This document shows, one piece after another, positions 52,418 through 63,799 of a stretch of 64,000 nucleotides of DNA. A program made the position numbers and the translations under genes. Every line of letters begins with the position of its first letter. The stretch's first letter is position 1. The notes below the pieces were generated by a model, which worked only from the letters and a program-made list of their open reading frames with translations, did no database searches and was not told where the DNA came from. The stretch is from Clytia hemisphaerica (taxonomy: Eukaryota > Cnidaria > Hydrozoa > Leptothecata > Clytiidae), in contig CACVBU010000865.1 in assembly GCA_902728285.1 (NCBI GenBank), forward strand, positions 3,425,008-3,489,007, read 5' to 3'.

Positions 52418-53381
52418 CCTATTATATCTGGATAAACTTTAAAGACTTAGGAAATCCAAAAAATGTCAAAATTGACGATGATGTCATCAAAAATGACAAA
52501 AATTGACCAAAATGACCAAAAATGACATTGTAGGGTTTCTATATATCCACATCACGAAGATTCTTTGGATTTTACTTTCACATTGTGAATGTTGTAAGTA
52601 TTTGTCTATACCACATTGTATGTTATTAATCAAGATTTAGTATTTTTGCTAACCAATCTGATAAGATTTTTTTTTATACTTATGTTACATATAACTTTTT
52701 AATTCTAATTGAAGATAATATTTATTTATTTATTTATATTTATAAATTAAATATACCAGTGGATACCCCTTAAAACCTACAACAAAAAAAGGTACCCCCT
52801 ATATCCTGATAGAGAAAACAGTAAGGGCTGAAACTTTTTCTGGTGAGTCTAGGCTACCAATGAATTTCTTCCCTACTATACGTATGGTGTTTTGTAAAAG
52901 CTGCTAAGAAAATTTTGATTGCTTTGTGAAAAAATGTAGTTTTAGTTATTCACCCCTTAAAACCTACAAAATGATTTTCTTGAATAACTTTTTATAAAGT
53001 AGTCCTTTTTGGTTTCAAATTTTGAACAGTGATTCACTGCAAAGTTATTTATGCTACAATTAGATCATTGGTACCTAAATATTTTAAAAACTGTACGTTA
53101 TAAAATCAGAATACACCTTAAAACCTACACTATTACACCTTAAAATAAAACCTACAAACATTGAACCCCTTGCTCACACCCTAATGAAACTGTGAAATTG
53201 CAATTCAGATGCTGAATCGTGATTAAATTGATCAAATACTTGCTAGAAATCTATTCCCAAACAATATTTATATTTTTTAGGATTTCATGCCCATAATGCA
53301 CAAAATTTGCGCCTGGTTTTTGTCAAAAAACGGCTTTGAAGGATCAAAACGTTTATTCAATTCATTTTTGACGTATGTTAC

Positions 53382-53537
53382 TACACGCTTTTTTTTTATA
53401 AGAATAGTGTACTTTGGTTGAGAGTGAGCATTATTCTTATTTTTCTATTGTTTTAAACAATAGGCCTATTGTTTTAAACCCGAAATCTCACCCTGATATT
53501 CTTATAGAAGTTATTCTTATAAAAGAAAAAGCGTGTA
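53382..53537. mobile_element. TIR element, ACACGCTTTT family D, copy 2
   Basis: The ends TACACGC and GCGTGTA, the interior CAATAGGCCTATTG and CACCCTGATATTCTTATAGA match 11732-11886 almost throughout. Confidence 0.9.
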
Positions 53538-54152
53538 ATGTTTTTCTAAATCACCATCAAATTTGTGACATTTTGGTATGCAATATGACCATGTTTTGTG
53601 AAAGTCGATTTTCATATTTTATTGGCCACTTCCATGAATGAGCTTTTTTTTAATAGAACTTTTACGACCTTAAATTCAATTGCATGATCTCTAGGTCCGA
53701 AAAATTTGATTTTTCGGAGGGGGTTTTTGATAAAATTTTGAATAACTTCAAAATTTACAACACTTGGCGATAATCAAAATTCTTGAAATTAGGGATTTTA
53801 TGAAAGTACCTATATATATAAGAGGTTGTAAAAAAGTGAATTATACAGAATTATACAGAGTCTGTTAAATGACGCGCCTTCCATTTATTGACGCGCCCAC
53901 GCGCCTTACGCGTCCACGCGCCTCACTTGCCCACGCGCCTCATGCACATTTAAGTTTTGACGCGCCTTATTATCGACGCGCCCTAAATTTTTGACGCGCC
54001 TTACGCACCTTATTACCGACGCGCCCTATTAATTTTTGATGTAATTAGTTCTTTTAAAGCAACGAAGGAATTGTGTTTAACATCAGCATATTTATTTTTC
54101 TTATAAGCATCGTCTTTATAAGAAACCAATCAATAACTTTTGATTTGAGGCA

Positions 54153-54308
54153 ATAGACGATATCGGCTTTCCGAATTCTCCCCGAATGATTACCCATGAT
54201 GCATTGCGCAAAAGAATTCACAGACGATATTAACTTTCCATGAATTTTTTTGCGCAATGCATCATGGGTAATCATTCGGGGAGAATTCGGAAAGCCGATA
54301 TCGTCTAT
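54153..54308. mobile_element. Foldback MITE, family J copy 2, inside one arm of Y
   Basis: TAGACGATATCGGCTTTCCG and its complement; arms of about 65 bp through GAATTCTCCCCGAATGATTA and ATGCATTGCGCAAAA. The opposite arm of Y (about 56270-56285) reads straight through AGGGGATTAGGC on its complement, so it preserves the empty site. Confidence 0.92.
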
Positions 54309-54859
54309 TAGGCTTTCGGTAATTAGGAAAAAAAATTCAAAAATTTTGTTAATAATATGAGGGAAAAATAAATCAGACAAATTAATTTGGAAATAAATGC
54401 TACTTGACAAAGTTTACCATGCATCTTTAAATCAATAGTTTTAAAAGTATGCTTACGCACCAGCCCTATCTGATCAATAATAATGTAATGCCTATGTATG
54501 CCTCTATAACATTCTTCAAAAAGAAGTAAACTATTTTTGATAAAAGCCTCGGTATCACATAATTATTGAAAAATTGGAATTATAGGAGATTCAGATTGAA
54601 GGAAACCAATTGAAAGTTTTGTTACGAAAATGATGCTTGTAAAAACAAGTATGCTCACAGTATGCAGGGATACTACATAACTTGGACCCCCCAATATGGA
54701 CCCCAAAATGGACCCCATTATGGACCCCAATATGGCCCCCTCAAAAATGGCAGGCAAAGCATTTTGGGTAATTTCCCAGTATTAGAGTTAGTTATTAGTA
54801 GTCATTACACTTAAAAATCACTTTTTTGTAAGCACGTGGTGTTTTGACAAAATGCTGAC

Positions 54860-55620
54860 ACCCTCTTGACATATTTGACAAAAATATTGACAAAATCATA
54901 AAATATGATGCCTAAGGCGAGACCAATTTAATTTGTTATTCTACGGGCAGATCGTTAGCAAAATATGGGTCGGTCGGTCGGTAAAATAAGAATAAATTTT
55001 TCATTTATCAGGGTTGGTAAGGTACCGAAAATGTTTTCCCAAAAATATCTGGTTCAAAAATTCACTTTTTTTATCTTCGATGAAGATCATAATAAAATCT
55101 TAGTGTATGGAATGCTTGATTTTCTAAATTTTTTAATTTCTTGAATTAATTTTCAGCTTTATTCAAATTTGATTCTTACAAATAAGTAGTGTGTAAAATA
55201 TATTGTAGTGGAAATTCAATATTATTATTTTTTTGATTTTAGCAAAAATAGGGTCGGTCGGGCCCGTAGAACAACAAATCTCGCCTAACTAGACAATAAC
55301 ACAAAAAATATTTATTATACTGAATGTGATGTGGATAGGGTGAGTGGATATAAAATGGCACCAATCAGAAGCTTGTGAGGTTCCTAAGAGAGTGATTTTA
55401 GAAGGATGAAACTAATTAATTATTCAATTGTGATTTTAATGACTGAATGACGCTTTTTGACAAAAATACTAACATAATCATAAAATATGATGCCTATCAA
55501 GACAAAAATACCAAAAATATTCATCATACCGAATGTGATTATAGCAATGTGGCTGGATATAAAATTACCCCAATCAGAAGCTTGTGAGTTCTCTGAGAGG
55601 GCAGTTTTAGAGCGATACAC
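54860..55620 (+). repeat. Imperfect tandem pair in the centre of Y
   Basis: AAATATTGACAAAATCATAAAATATGATGCCTA with ATACTGAATGTGAT, GATATAAAATGGCACCAATCA and GAAGCTTGTGAG (copy 1, split over 54885-55415) recurs as copy 2 at 55455-55615. A 375-bp element separates the two parts of copy 1. Confidence 0.82.
54913..55287. mobile_element. Nested TIR element with GGCGAGA..TTCTACGGGC ends
   Basis: The left GGCGAGACCAATTTAATTTG...TTCTACGGGC pairs with the right GCCCGTAGAACAACAAATCTCGCC. TA flanks both sides. (GGTC)n words stand near each inner end (GGGTCGGTCGGTCGG at 54967; GGGTCGGTCGGG at 55251). Tandem copy 2 at 55490 lacks it (ATGCCTATCAAG). Confidence 0.85.
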
Positions 55621-57353
55621 AAAAGGCTTGAGTTACATTATAGCCGAGTTATTCCGAGTTATTTGAGCTGAACAGGCTCAAAAATGATGTTCCTTAGTTT
55701 ATCTTTAGTTGAAACCTCATCAGCTATCTTTCTATTTTTAAGAAGTAACTTAATGAGTGATATTGTGAAATGTATTCGAGTTATTCGAGTTGTAACTTGG
55801 CTTCAAAAATCTTAATTTATATGGCTTATTGATCTTTAAAAACTCGTTTTAAGAGTAGATCAATAGTTCTTTAGACTTAACCCTGACTTAACGAAGAAGC
55901 TGAAGTAAATATATAAGTCTAGAAAGACTTTAGCGTTTGATCAACTCGTATAACTCGGACTAATCTTTAAAATATTTATCATTACTCGATATCATGTTGT
56001 AAGATGAAATGTATATCTATTGACATGAACCGGAAGCTTTGAGAGCTGGTTTTGATATTTCCCGCCATTTTTAAGGGGGTTCATATTGGGGTCCATAATG
56101 GGGTCCATTTTGGGGTCCATATTGGGGGTCCAAGTTATGTAGTATTCCCAGTATGCACAACATATTTGATTTATGAAAAAAGTTATTACCGAAAGCCAAA
56201 TTCCCTTAAATCATTTTGTTTGATTGATTGGTTTTTTATAACAAGAATACTAATTACTGAAAGCCTAATCCCCTCAAATCAAAAGTTATTGATTGGTTTC
56301 TTATAAAGAAGATGCTTATAAGAAAAATAAATATGCTGACGTTACACACAATTCCTTCCTTCCTTTAAAAGAACTAATTACATCAAAAATTAAAAGGGCG
56401 TGTCGGTAATAAGGCGCGTAAGGCGCGTCAAAAATTTAGGGCGCACCAATAATAAGGCGCGTCAAAACTTAAAGGCGCGTGGACGCGTAAGGCGCGTGGG
56501 CGCATCATTAAATGGTGGGCGCGTAAGGCGCGTCATTTAACAGACTCAATTATACAATATTAAATTAAGTTTGGTAGTTAAGGGCTCTGACCGTAGTGAA
56601 TTTTTCATAATTGCTGTGTTTAAAATGTGTTTTCTGACTGATGTAACCAACAAAACTATTGCATGTTATACATAGACAAACTATTCCTGAATCTGAAAAT
56701 TCAAAAATTGCATTGAAAAAATTTGATGAAGAAGAAAATGAAGACTTTTGCGAGGAAGAGTATTTCAACTTTATAAAGCTTAGTTTCGGCGAAGAAAAAA
56801 CATTTTGAAAAAATTTTTGCAGTAGATGGTGTATCTTTTACCGAACAATAAAAATTTTTGTGGAAAATTTTTGTAAATGCTTCTTTGTTTCAAGATCTTC
56901 AAAATAGTGGTTTTTCATCAATTTTTCATCTGGATTTTGCTTAAAAAACAGTCATAACTTTTGACACATCTTTTTAGAAAAGTTTTCCGCAAAATTTAAA
57001 ATAGTTCAATTCTTTGCGGACAGTTTGAAAAAAGTTCGAAACAAAAAGATTAATTACCCATTAAAACTTAGCACTTTTTATAAAGGAAGGTGATGCAACA
57101 TATTATTAGCGTCTTTTCAAAGTTCATAACGCCATTTTTGCAATTAAGTTCTTAATCACTCTTAAGGGATTTGATTAAAAAGCAATTTATAAAGGCAATT
57201 CTTTGTTAAAAGTGTTAAAGAATCTAAAATATAACTTTTATGTTCAGATACTAAAATCAATTTTCTGACTATGATCAGAGCCCTTATTAAGAGAGCCTAA
57301 AGTGCAACTTTGTAGGTTTCAAGGGGTATGTGGTTTTAAGGGGTATCCACTGG

Positions 57354-58308
57354 TAACGTTGAAAATTTAGTGACTAGATTTTTTCCGAACTACCACATTT
57401 AGCCATTTCTTAATTATTTGAATGAATTTGGATTAGTTTCCAGTCATATCAATTTTCTTTACAGAGGTCATTATCGGCTTATGATAGCTGCAAAATTTTC
57501 AAATTTCCAACCTTGATGGGTCTGGATGGGTCAGAGCCTTTTCTATTTAAATCGACTTTCTATTTTCCGACCCGCATTTTCAAAAACCTTACGTTGGAAA
57601 TCACGGTTTTCTTACTGGAAATTGACAATTTCGCAACTTGAAAGATATAAGATATCCAAACTTTCAAATATTTTTGATAATGTCTAGGATATCAACTTTT
57701 TCCGACCCGCATTTTCGAAATGCTTACATTGGAAATCACGGTTGAATCACAGAAAAGACAATTGCTTTTTATAATATCATAAACATATAAATGATTGGAT
57801 GTCTATCTTCTACGGTCTCTTCGAAGGGAGCTTGCTGCCTATATTTCTTTGTATTACTTAGCTAAAAGGATTGATAGAGCTTGAACATTACTTAAAGATA
57901 ACAAAAGAATTATTCTCTATTTTTTTCATAAGTTTTCAATGCACAATTTCAACTGTGTGTATACTTTCGAATCACTTTTGACACTCTAATAATTTGAAAT
58001 GTTGTACAATAGGAATATCAAAGTTTGAATAAAAAACTATTATAGAATATAAATAACGTATAGAATTATTCAAAGCTTTTATTTATGTTAAAATTTAGAA
58101 ATATTAGCCTGAATTTTGCCTCTGTTATCTTTGTTATGATATATGAGACTTTTGTCAAAGTTTTGACGCTGTAACAAGGTATTCCAAAGAGGTATATCAG
58201 ATAATGTATCATTTGTAATATAATAGTAACATTTCCTTTTTTTTACCCTAATTCTAAAAGCTGCAAGTTGATGGTATTACATAATTAAAATGCTATTTCA
58301 TAGTTATA
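57354..58308. other. No gene; small tandem pair
   Basis: CCGACCCGCATTTTC.AAA..CTTAC.TTGGAAATCACGGTT occurs at about 57566 and 57701. Otherwise AT-rich with no frame of note. Confidence 0.5.
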
Positions 58309-59137
58309 CCGGGTGCGCCACAAAAAAGTTTCTCTCTTTGAAACTAATTTTCTCGAAATCTAAAATTTTTAAAAGAACCATTCCTATCCCATTGGAAAGA
58401 AGAAAAATAAACTTAAATTTTGATGCCTCATTTATTAAATTTGGTTCATTAGATCGAAAGTTATGCTCAATCGAATAAAAAAGTTACCTTCTGAAAGTGC
58501 TCAAAAACGTTAAAAATTGACCTATCAAATTAAACAGAAGCATAATTACATGATGCATCAGTATTTTCGTTTTAGTCATCAAAAATGATAATTGGTTGTC
58601 TAAATGACCTTTTGTTATACAAAGTAAGGTTGAATTACATTAAAAGGAAGAAAATTTGTCGAAAAAAGCCAAAAAATCTTGTAAAATTCAGAAAAATACA
58701 TAAAATATGGGTTTCGAGATACATCCAGCCTTACATAGACTTTATCCAGTCTACAACCAAAAATCTGAAGGAAATCTCGGTAAAAGTAAATTAAAATGAT
58801 TATGATGAAGATTTTCAACCCTTTTGACCCATCAGTTTAAAATTTATGTGTTTAATTACTGAAAAATGTTCTTAATCATGTAAAGCCTATTGCGATTGTT
58901 AGTTTTAAAATAAAATTTTGATAGGTCGATTTTTAACGGTTTAGGGCACTTTCTGAAAGTAACTTTTTTATTCAATTGAGCATAACTTTTGATCTAATGA
59001 ACCGAATTTATTAAATGACCCATCAAAATTTAAGTTTATCTTTCTTCTTTCCAATGGAATAGGAATGATTCGTTTAAAATTTTTCGATTTCGAGAAATTC
59101 AGTTTCAAAGAGAGAAACTTTTTTGTGGCGCACCCGG
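58309..59137. mobile_element. ACCGGGTG element E2, 829 bp, TA target
   Basis: CCGGGTGCGCCACAAAAAAG and its complement. The arms pair for about 250 bp through TTTCTCTCTTTGAAACT, TTTCTCGAAATCTAAAA and AAAGTTATGCTCAATCGAAT. TA stands outside both ends. It has the same outer CCGGGTG(C) as E1 but different arms. The 62-67 residue frames on both strands are mirror readings of the arms. Confidence 0.92.
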
Positions 59138-59668
59138 TAGCTTTATAATAGTTGTCTGACCACATTGATTATATTGTATTGAAATTCATTACTTACATTC
59201 ATTACAATTCATTAATCATTATTTCTGTATCACAAGAGTTTTAGAGAGAGACATGTTTGATTCCTCTCTGTTCATTCTCTTGTTTAAGAAAGAATCTTTT
59301 TTTAAAAGGGAAGCATTATATCTTGCAAATCATGACTTTCTGATGTATTGTTGACACTTCTGTCGTGTCTATTTTGTAATTAAAAATTTTGCAATGTCAT
59401 AATTAGTAGGCATTTGGCTGGATTGCACAGTTTGCTGATTGAAATGAAAAAGGAAAGAAATTTAGTTTCTGAGGGCGTTTGTAATGTGCTTGCATGTTTC
59501 GAAGATTATTTTTACTTCTTTGTCAAACTTGATGATCTTATACAAGGATAAAGTTTGGCCAAAAATTATTAGTTGTTAGGAAAGTTAATAAAGAAAGTCT
59601 TTTTATTTTGTCTTGGTCAGTTTACCATCTAGTTTACTTTGTGAGTACCATCCTCCTCTTTCTGAACA
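59138..59668. other. No feature recognised
   Basis: AT-rich; nothing coding seen. Confidence 0.4.
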
Positions 59669-59873
59669 TACCGTAAGATGGTCTAATGTCGACATCCGTC
59701 TTCTAATTTCGACACCCTTCTTTAGAGATAGGAACAATAGAAACTGAGGAAGGTCAGAATCGCTGATTGACTTTCATTAGCGCAATGAGAGGAAAAAATC
59801 TTTAGTCTATCAGTGATTTCGACCTTCCTATTATTCATATCTATAAAGAAGGGTGTCGAAATTAGAAGACGGT
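59669..59873. mobile_element. TIR element K2 (ACCGTAA..GGTCTAAT family)
   Basis: ACCGTAAGATGGTCTAATGT at the left, and GAAGGGTGTCGAAATTAGAA then GACGGTA at the right. The centre TAATTTCGACACCCTTCTTTAGAGATAG pairs with the right side. It matches 13671-13877 in plan and length. Confidence 0.83.
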
Positions 59874-60412
59874 AGTCACTATCGTGGTTTCATGTGTCTA
59901 TTTTTTCAAGCTTCAGCTTTGAGCAAATCAAATCTTTCGATTTCTTTGGTACACTGGTATTGTGGAAAGTGCAATGAGATAGTATAGGGTACAACAAAAC
60001 CCAAAATAGCAGTCACTGCAGGTCACTGGGTACATTTAATTCTACGTATTATATTTATTATTCATTTTGACGGTTTAAAAATTGTTGTCTCATTCAAGGA
60101 AACTTCACTTGTACCTCCCACGTTTTCAAATATTTGAAAAAGCATGTTTGATCTAACCATGCTTGTGAAAGTTGGCATAATGGCAATTCATTTATATTCT
60201 ACTTTCTAGACATTTGTAAATAACAACAGTCTCCAAAAGCCAAGTAGGTTTTATCAAGTTCACTTCGAAGCAATGCATGTTTAAACTGAGATGATTTTGA
60301 TGTGGCTGGAATGTATTGTATGTATTCGTGAATTTCCTCATGTGAAAAGCTTGATTCTTAAAGTTGCAAGAGGAAGACAAAATTGATATCACAGACACAC
60401 ACACACACGCCA
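59874..60412. other. Upstream of ALAS; (CA)n run at 60398
   Basis: Short ACACACAC stretch at about 60392-60408. No exon was recognised. Confidence 0.4.
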
Positions 60413-60667
60413 TACACGTTTGATTTTTTATAAGAACATCCAGAATTTCTGAAACCTTAGATATTCTTAACTTTTTGAGTTTTAAAGCCTAAAAATGTTC
60501 TTAACATGTTCATATTTTGACCATTTTGCGAGTATTTTTGTCCATTTTCCTAAGAAATCGGGTGTTTTTGATTCCACAAAGCCTTAAAATGTTCTTAACT
60601 TGTTCTTAAGATTTTGGCCATCGAAGCCTTTTGTTCTTATATAGTTTGTCCTTATAAAAGACGTGTA
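60413..60667. mobile_element. TIR element, ACACG family D, copy 4 (diverged)
   Basis: TACACGTTTGATTTTTTATAAGAAC at the left, and TTCTTATATAG..TCCTTATAAAAGACGTGTA at the right. It has the ATAAGAA and TTCTTAA words of the family but a different interior, closest to the long form at 3074. Confidence 0.65.
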
Positions 60668-61178
60668 TTGGACTTGTGTGGTCCGACGAGTCAAGAACAC
60701 TCGTGAGAATTGTGAGAGTTGCACAATTTGTTATTGAATTAGTAATCTACCAAGTTATGAATTGTAATCTATTAAATCCATCTTTTCTTTTTAATGAATG
60801 ATCCTATTATTCAATTATCATTCTTTCTTTAAGTTATATAAATATTGTTTCGGACAGTGTAGTAAAGCCACTTTGAAGACAGAGGTTCTATGGTTTGGTT
60901 GTGGACTGTTCAGTCTATTGATATTTTTCTGGCGACTCTGAAATTCACATTTCTGGAAACTGGATTGTTCAGTATTAGGCCTTGTAACAAAAAAGAATGT
61001 TGGAAGTATCATCGTGAAAAACCTTATTGTAATTTTAAATGAAGTTTGTACGGAGAGTCATTCATTAATCAACTTTTCTAATATCTTTTAGAACTAAAAA
61101 AACAACATCGATCACAATAACAACAAATGAAGACAAAAGAACGTTGATCGTTCGACACGTTCAAAACACATTCAAAAC
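60668..61178 (+). promoter_or_regulatory. Presumed ALAS 5' region
   Basis: ATATCTTTTAG ends at 61091, 87 bases before the ATG, and looks like a splice acceptor for a leader exon. From there to the ATG the leader is A- and C-rich. I looked for an iron-responsive element (CAGTGN loop on a stem) and see none. Confidence 0.35.
61127..61147 (+). other. Short upstream ORF in the ALAS leader
   Basis: ATGAAGACAAAAGAACGTTG followed by A: six codons and a stop, ending 31 bases before the ALAS start. If the leader begins at 61092 the ribosome meets this ATG first, so it could reduce translation or make it depend on re-initiation. Confidence 0.45.
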
Positions 61179-61335
61179 ATGTCCACGTTGAGCACGAAAT
61201 GTATCTTCTTGAAAAAACCTTTAGAAACGATGATGATGGCGCAGACACACCGTTCATTGTTTGTGGACGCTACTCTCAAATGTCCTGTCATGTCCAGCAT
61301 GCTGGCGAAGAAAAATGATCACTCAAATTTGAAAG
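61179..61335 (+). CDS. ALAS1: 5-aminolevulinate synthase, exon 1 (presequence and first CP motif)
   Basis: ALAS condenses glycine and succinyl-CoA, with pyridoxal phosphate, in the mitochondrial matrix: the first and rate-limiting step of animal heme synthesis. The frame starts MSTLSTKCIFLKKPLETMMM, basic and lacking acids at first, as in a matrix presequence. It continues LFVDATLKCPVMSSMLAKK, whose KCPVMS is a heme-regulatory CP motif, and ends DHSNLKG in phase 1. Exon 2 follows in phase with a second CP motif, and the conserved core appears before the window ends, so the identification rests on all three. ALAS1 versus ALAS2 cannot be told; invertebrates usually have one gene. Confidence 0.85.
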
Positions 61336-62937
61336 GTATTTTGCTTATTTTCTAAACATGATTAGAACCACCGACTTTCTGTCTTCTCTCCGCTCCATCT
61401 TATTGGCTCTTTCTGGCTCTTTTAACACCGGTCCTAAGTTAACGCCAGCCTCTCATACTGCCACTGTCCAATTTGCAGCTTAGGCCGCTAAAAGGGGCCT
61501 TCAAAGTAAATGTTGATATGAATTGGCATGAATAGGGTCGAAACTGAGCTACTTATGTAGGGCTTAAATCTACCCTTACAATATTGGAACCGGATTTGTC
61601 TTTTAATGTGTATGTCAGATGGAAATGGTTATTTGGTGTGTGGCATTGGGTCGATGGATGTGTACTAAGTGGCAGTTTTTACACTAGGCTTGGATAGTGG
61701 TAGTATTCGAGCATTTGCTTTGAACTATTTCCATCGATGATCTTTACTATTGATTTTGTCATATATGTTTTTTCTTTGGATTGATTTGCTAGTTTTGGGT
61801 TCAGTTATTAAACTTTTTCTTTTGTAAAGGTAGTTTTTGGCCTTCATTAACAACTCTGTACTGCTTTCTTCACATTAAAAATGTCGTTCTTCGGTTCGTA
61901 AACTGTTGAACGGTTTAAATTGAAAATCGATGTTTTCGTTTAATTTTCTCCTGCGCCTCTCCTCTTGATTGGAGTAAAATAGCAAGGTGTGTTTGATTAT
62001 GTTTCTTTCCTTAAATGTCGATAGAAAGCCGATGAATTTCATGCCATTGCTGAGGTTGTTAAATAGATTTAATTGATTAAAAGTTAATCTTTTTAATACC
62101 GATGTGATAATGAAATTCTGTACACGCTTGTTACTCAGCACTTTTTTAATTCTGCGCTGAGGTAATTACTGGAATTTAACTACGGATTATTGTTTAATGC
62201 ATTCAACTATAAATTTGAATATAAATAAAACCATATATAAAACACCTGAAAACACTCCTATAACAATCATATAACTCTAACTCCGGAGGCTTTCCCTACT
62301 TTTGACAACGCATTTCGTGCCAAACTTTGACATGATGCAATGACAAACTATATTTCATTTAGTATATCTTTTTATCAACATCATCCCATTATCTCTCATA
62401 TATTCTCTCACTCGCAACTCTCCGTCTTTCACGTTTTGATAAGAATGTGTGGAATGTCTTTCGATCTTCAACGCTGAACACCACATGGTGATAGAAATGT
62501 ATTGAAAATATCACGTGGTTCTTTATTCAGACATTTCTCATCAGATTTAGATATCTGGCCCAAAGTATTACAAATGCAAGGGTTTCAAATTAAACTACGC
62601 ACGAGAAAAAAATATCAAGCATGTTTTTATTTATCCAAAAAATGTTTTTCTATTTTTAAATTCAATAAAAGTAATAAGATTATACACTTGCCTCATACAT
62701 GTTTTTGGCTGATATAGTGACCCTTACAGTATGCCAAAAATGGAAAAAAATGAGCTAAAATTGCTTGTCGCACGGCCACTTACTGTTTTGTTTACTTGAT
62801 TTTTTTTCGTGCAAATTTCATGAGATCAAAGTAAAAGCTACACAAATATCTAATTCGAAACCCGTGTATTATTGGAAAGTACTAATTATTTCGTTTCTCG
62901 TTACAAAACGTCCCTAAATTCAATCCTTTATTTGCAG
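61336..62937 (+). other. ALAS intron 1
   Basis: 1.6 kb, GTATTT to TTTATTTGCAG. No repeat with clear ends was seen. The minus-strand 88-residue and plus-strand 71-residue frames in it have no domain. Confidence 0.7.
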
Positions 62938-63150
62938 GTCAATGTCCATTCAGCCAAGATTCAGTCCTTCAAACGTTAACAAAGGGCGTCAATCGATTCT
63001 TCCACACTTCACAACACGATAATGCATCTAAAAACAACCCTCCGCCCATAAACACTAAAGATACACCGCCCTCAGAAGAAGGGCGTATTTTCAATGAAGA
63101 AATTGGAAAGCCTGCAACAGGACAAGGGAATCATCTCAATATTTTAGAAG
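62938..63150 (+). CDS. ALAS1: 5-aminolevulinate synthase, exon 2 (second CP motif)
   Basis: The acceptor is TTATTTGCAG and the donor GAAG|GTTTTT. In phase with exon 1 it reads QCPFSQDSVLQTLTKGVNRF, then a polar linker rich in N, P, K and T, and GNHLNILEG at the end. QCPF is the second heme-regulatory motif; vertebrate ALAS1 has CPFL in the matching place (KCPFLAAQ). The linker is poorly conserved in all species. The exon enters with two bases and leaves in phase 1. Confidence 0.85.
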
Positions 63151-63799
63151 GTTTTTATCTTATTTTCTTTATATTAGTAGGGGGCTAAGACTGGGGTGCC
63201 GTGACATCTTTTTTTTACCTAACCGTTTTACCGTTTTCAATCTGTAAGGGAAAATAAGGGGTAGAAAAATAGCTTATTTTCAAAAGTCAAAACATACGAA
63301 AATGATTGGTACCATCTGATAGTGACAGAGCATGAAATTAAAAAAAAATTGTATTACAACAACTCCCTGACTTAAACAGACAAAGAAATACAGCCGCTTT
63401 AAGACCAACTAACTGTTTACTGTGATTTGTCACGGGACCCCAGGCTTGGTCCCTACTATATGACTTGCGCATTCAAAATGCCAAGACTAGTAAGTATAGT
63501 ATAGACAGCCCCCTTTTTGACTGCCTATTCTAATTTTGGGCAGAAAGTTGGCTGCCTAAAGTCAATACATTGCCTTCATCGATGTCAATGCAATGATTTC
63601 TTTCAATATCTTTCGAGCAAAGATTTTAACTCTCAACTTTCTGCACACTTTTTGCTCAGAAAGTCGACCGTCTAAACTAGAGCTATTCCCTTATGCTCCA
63701 AAGGTTTGAAGTAATAAAAAGTTAATATAGCTTAAACCACATCTCGATAAACGAACATCTTAATAGTAATATAAATTTTTTGATGATTCCCCACCTAAG
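63151..63799 (+). other. ALAS intron 2 with a TTTAGACGG-type element fragment
   Basis: At about 63505-63690 AGACAGCCCCC..., GGGCAGAAAGTTGGCTGCC and GTCGACCGTCTAAACTAGAG resemble the termini of the element at 39060-39389. The rest is AT-rich. Confidence 0.6.

Larger units (their letters stand above)
53860..56546. mobile_element. Large foldback Y with GACGCGCC words, 2.7 kb
   Basis: TCTGTTAAATGACGCGCC at the left and GGCGCGTCATTTAACAGA at the right. GACGCGCC/TTACGCG words fill about 150 bp behind each end. The arms then pair for about 500 bp: ACATCAGCATATTTATTTTT, CAATAACTTTTGATTTGAGG, GGCTTTCGGTAATTAG, and four GGACCCC(A)ATATGG units at about 54690 and 56075. The left arm alone holds MITE J2. 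The centre holds a tandem pair, one copy of which carries another insertion. Confidence 0.88.
52756..57353. mobile_element. Composite inverted element HH, 4.6 kb, CCTTAAAACCTAC words
   Basis: CCAGTGGATACCCCTTAAAA at the left and its complement, TTTTAAGGGGTATCCACTGG, at the right, both with TA outside. CCCCTTAAAACCTACA words recur at 52776, 52955, 53111 and 53135 on the left and twice on the right. Elements D2 and Y lie inside. The arms beyond the words are too diverged to follow by eye, so it may be two insertions of the same family rather than one element. Confidence 0.5.
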
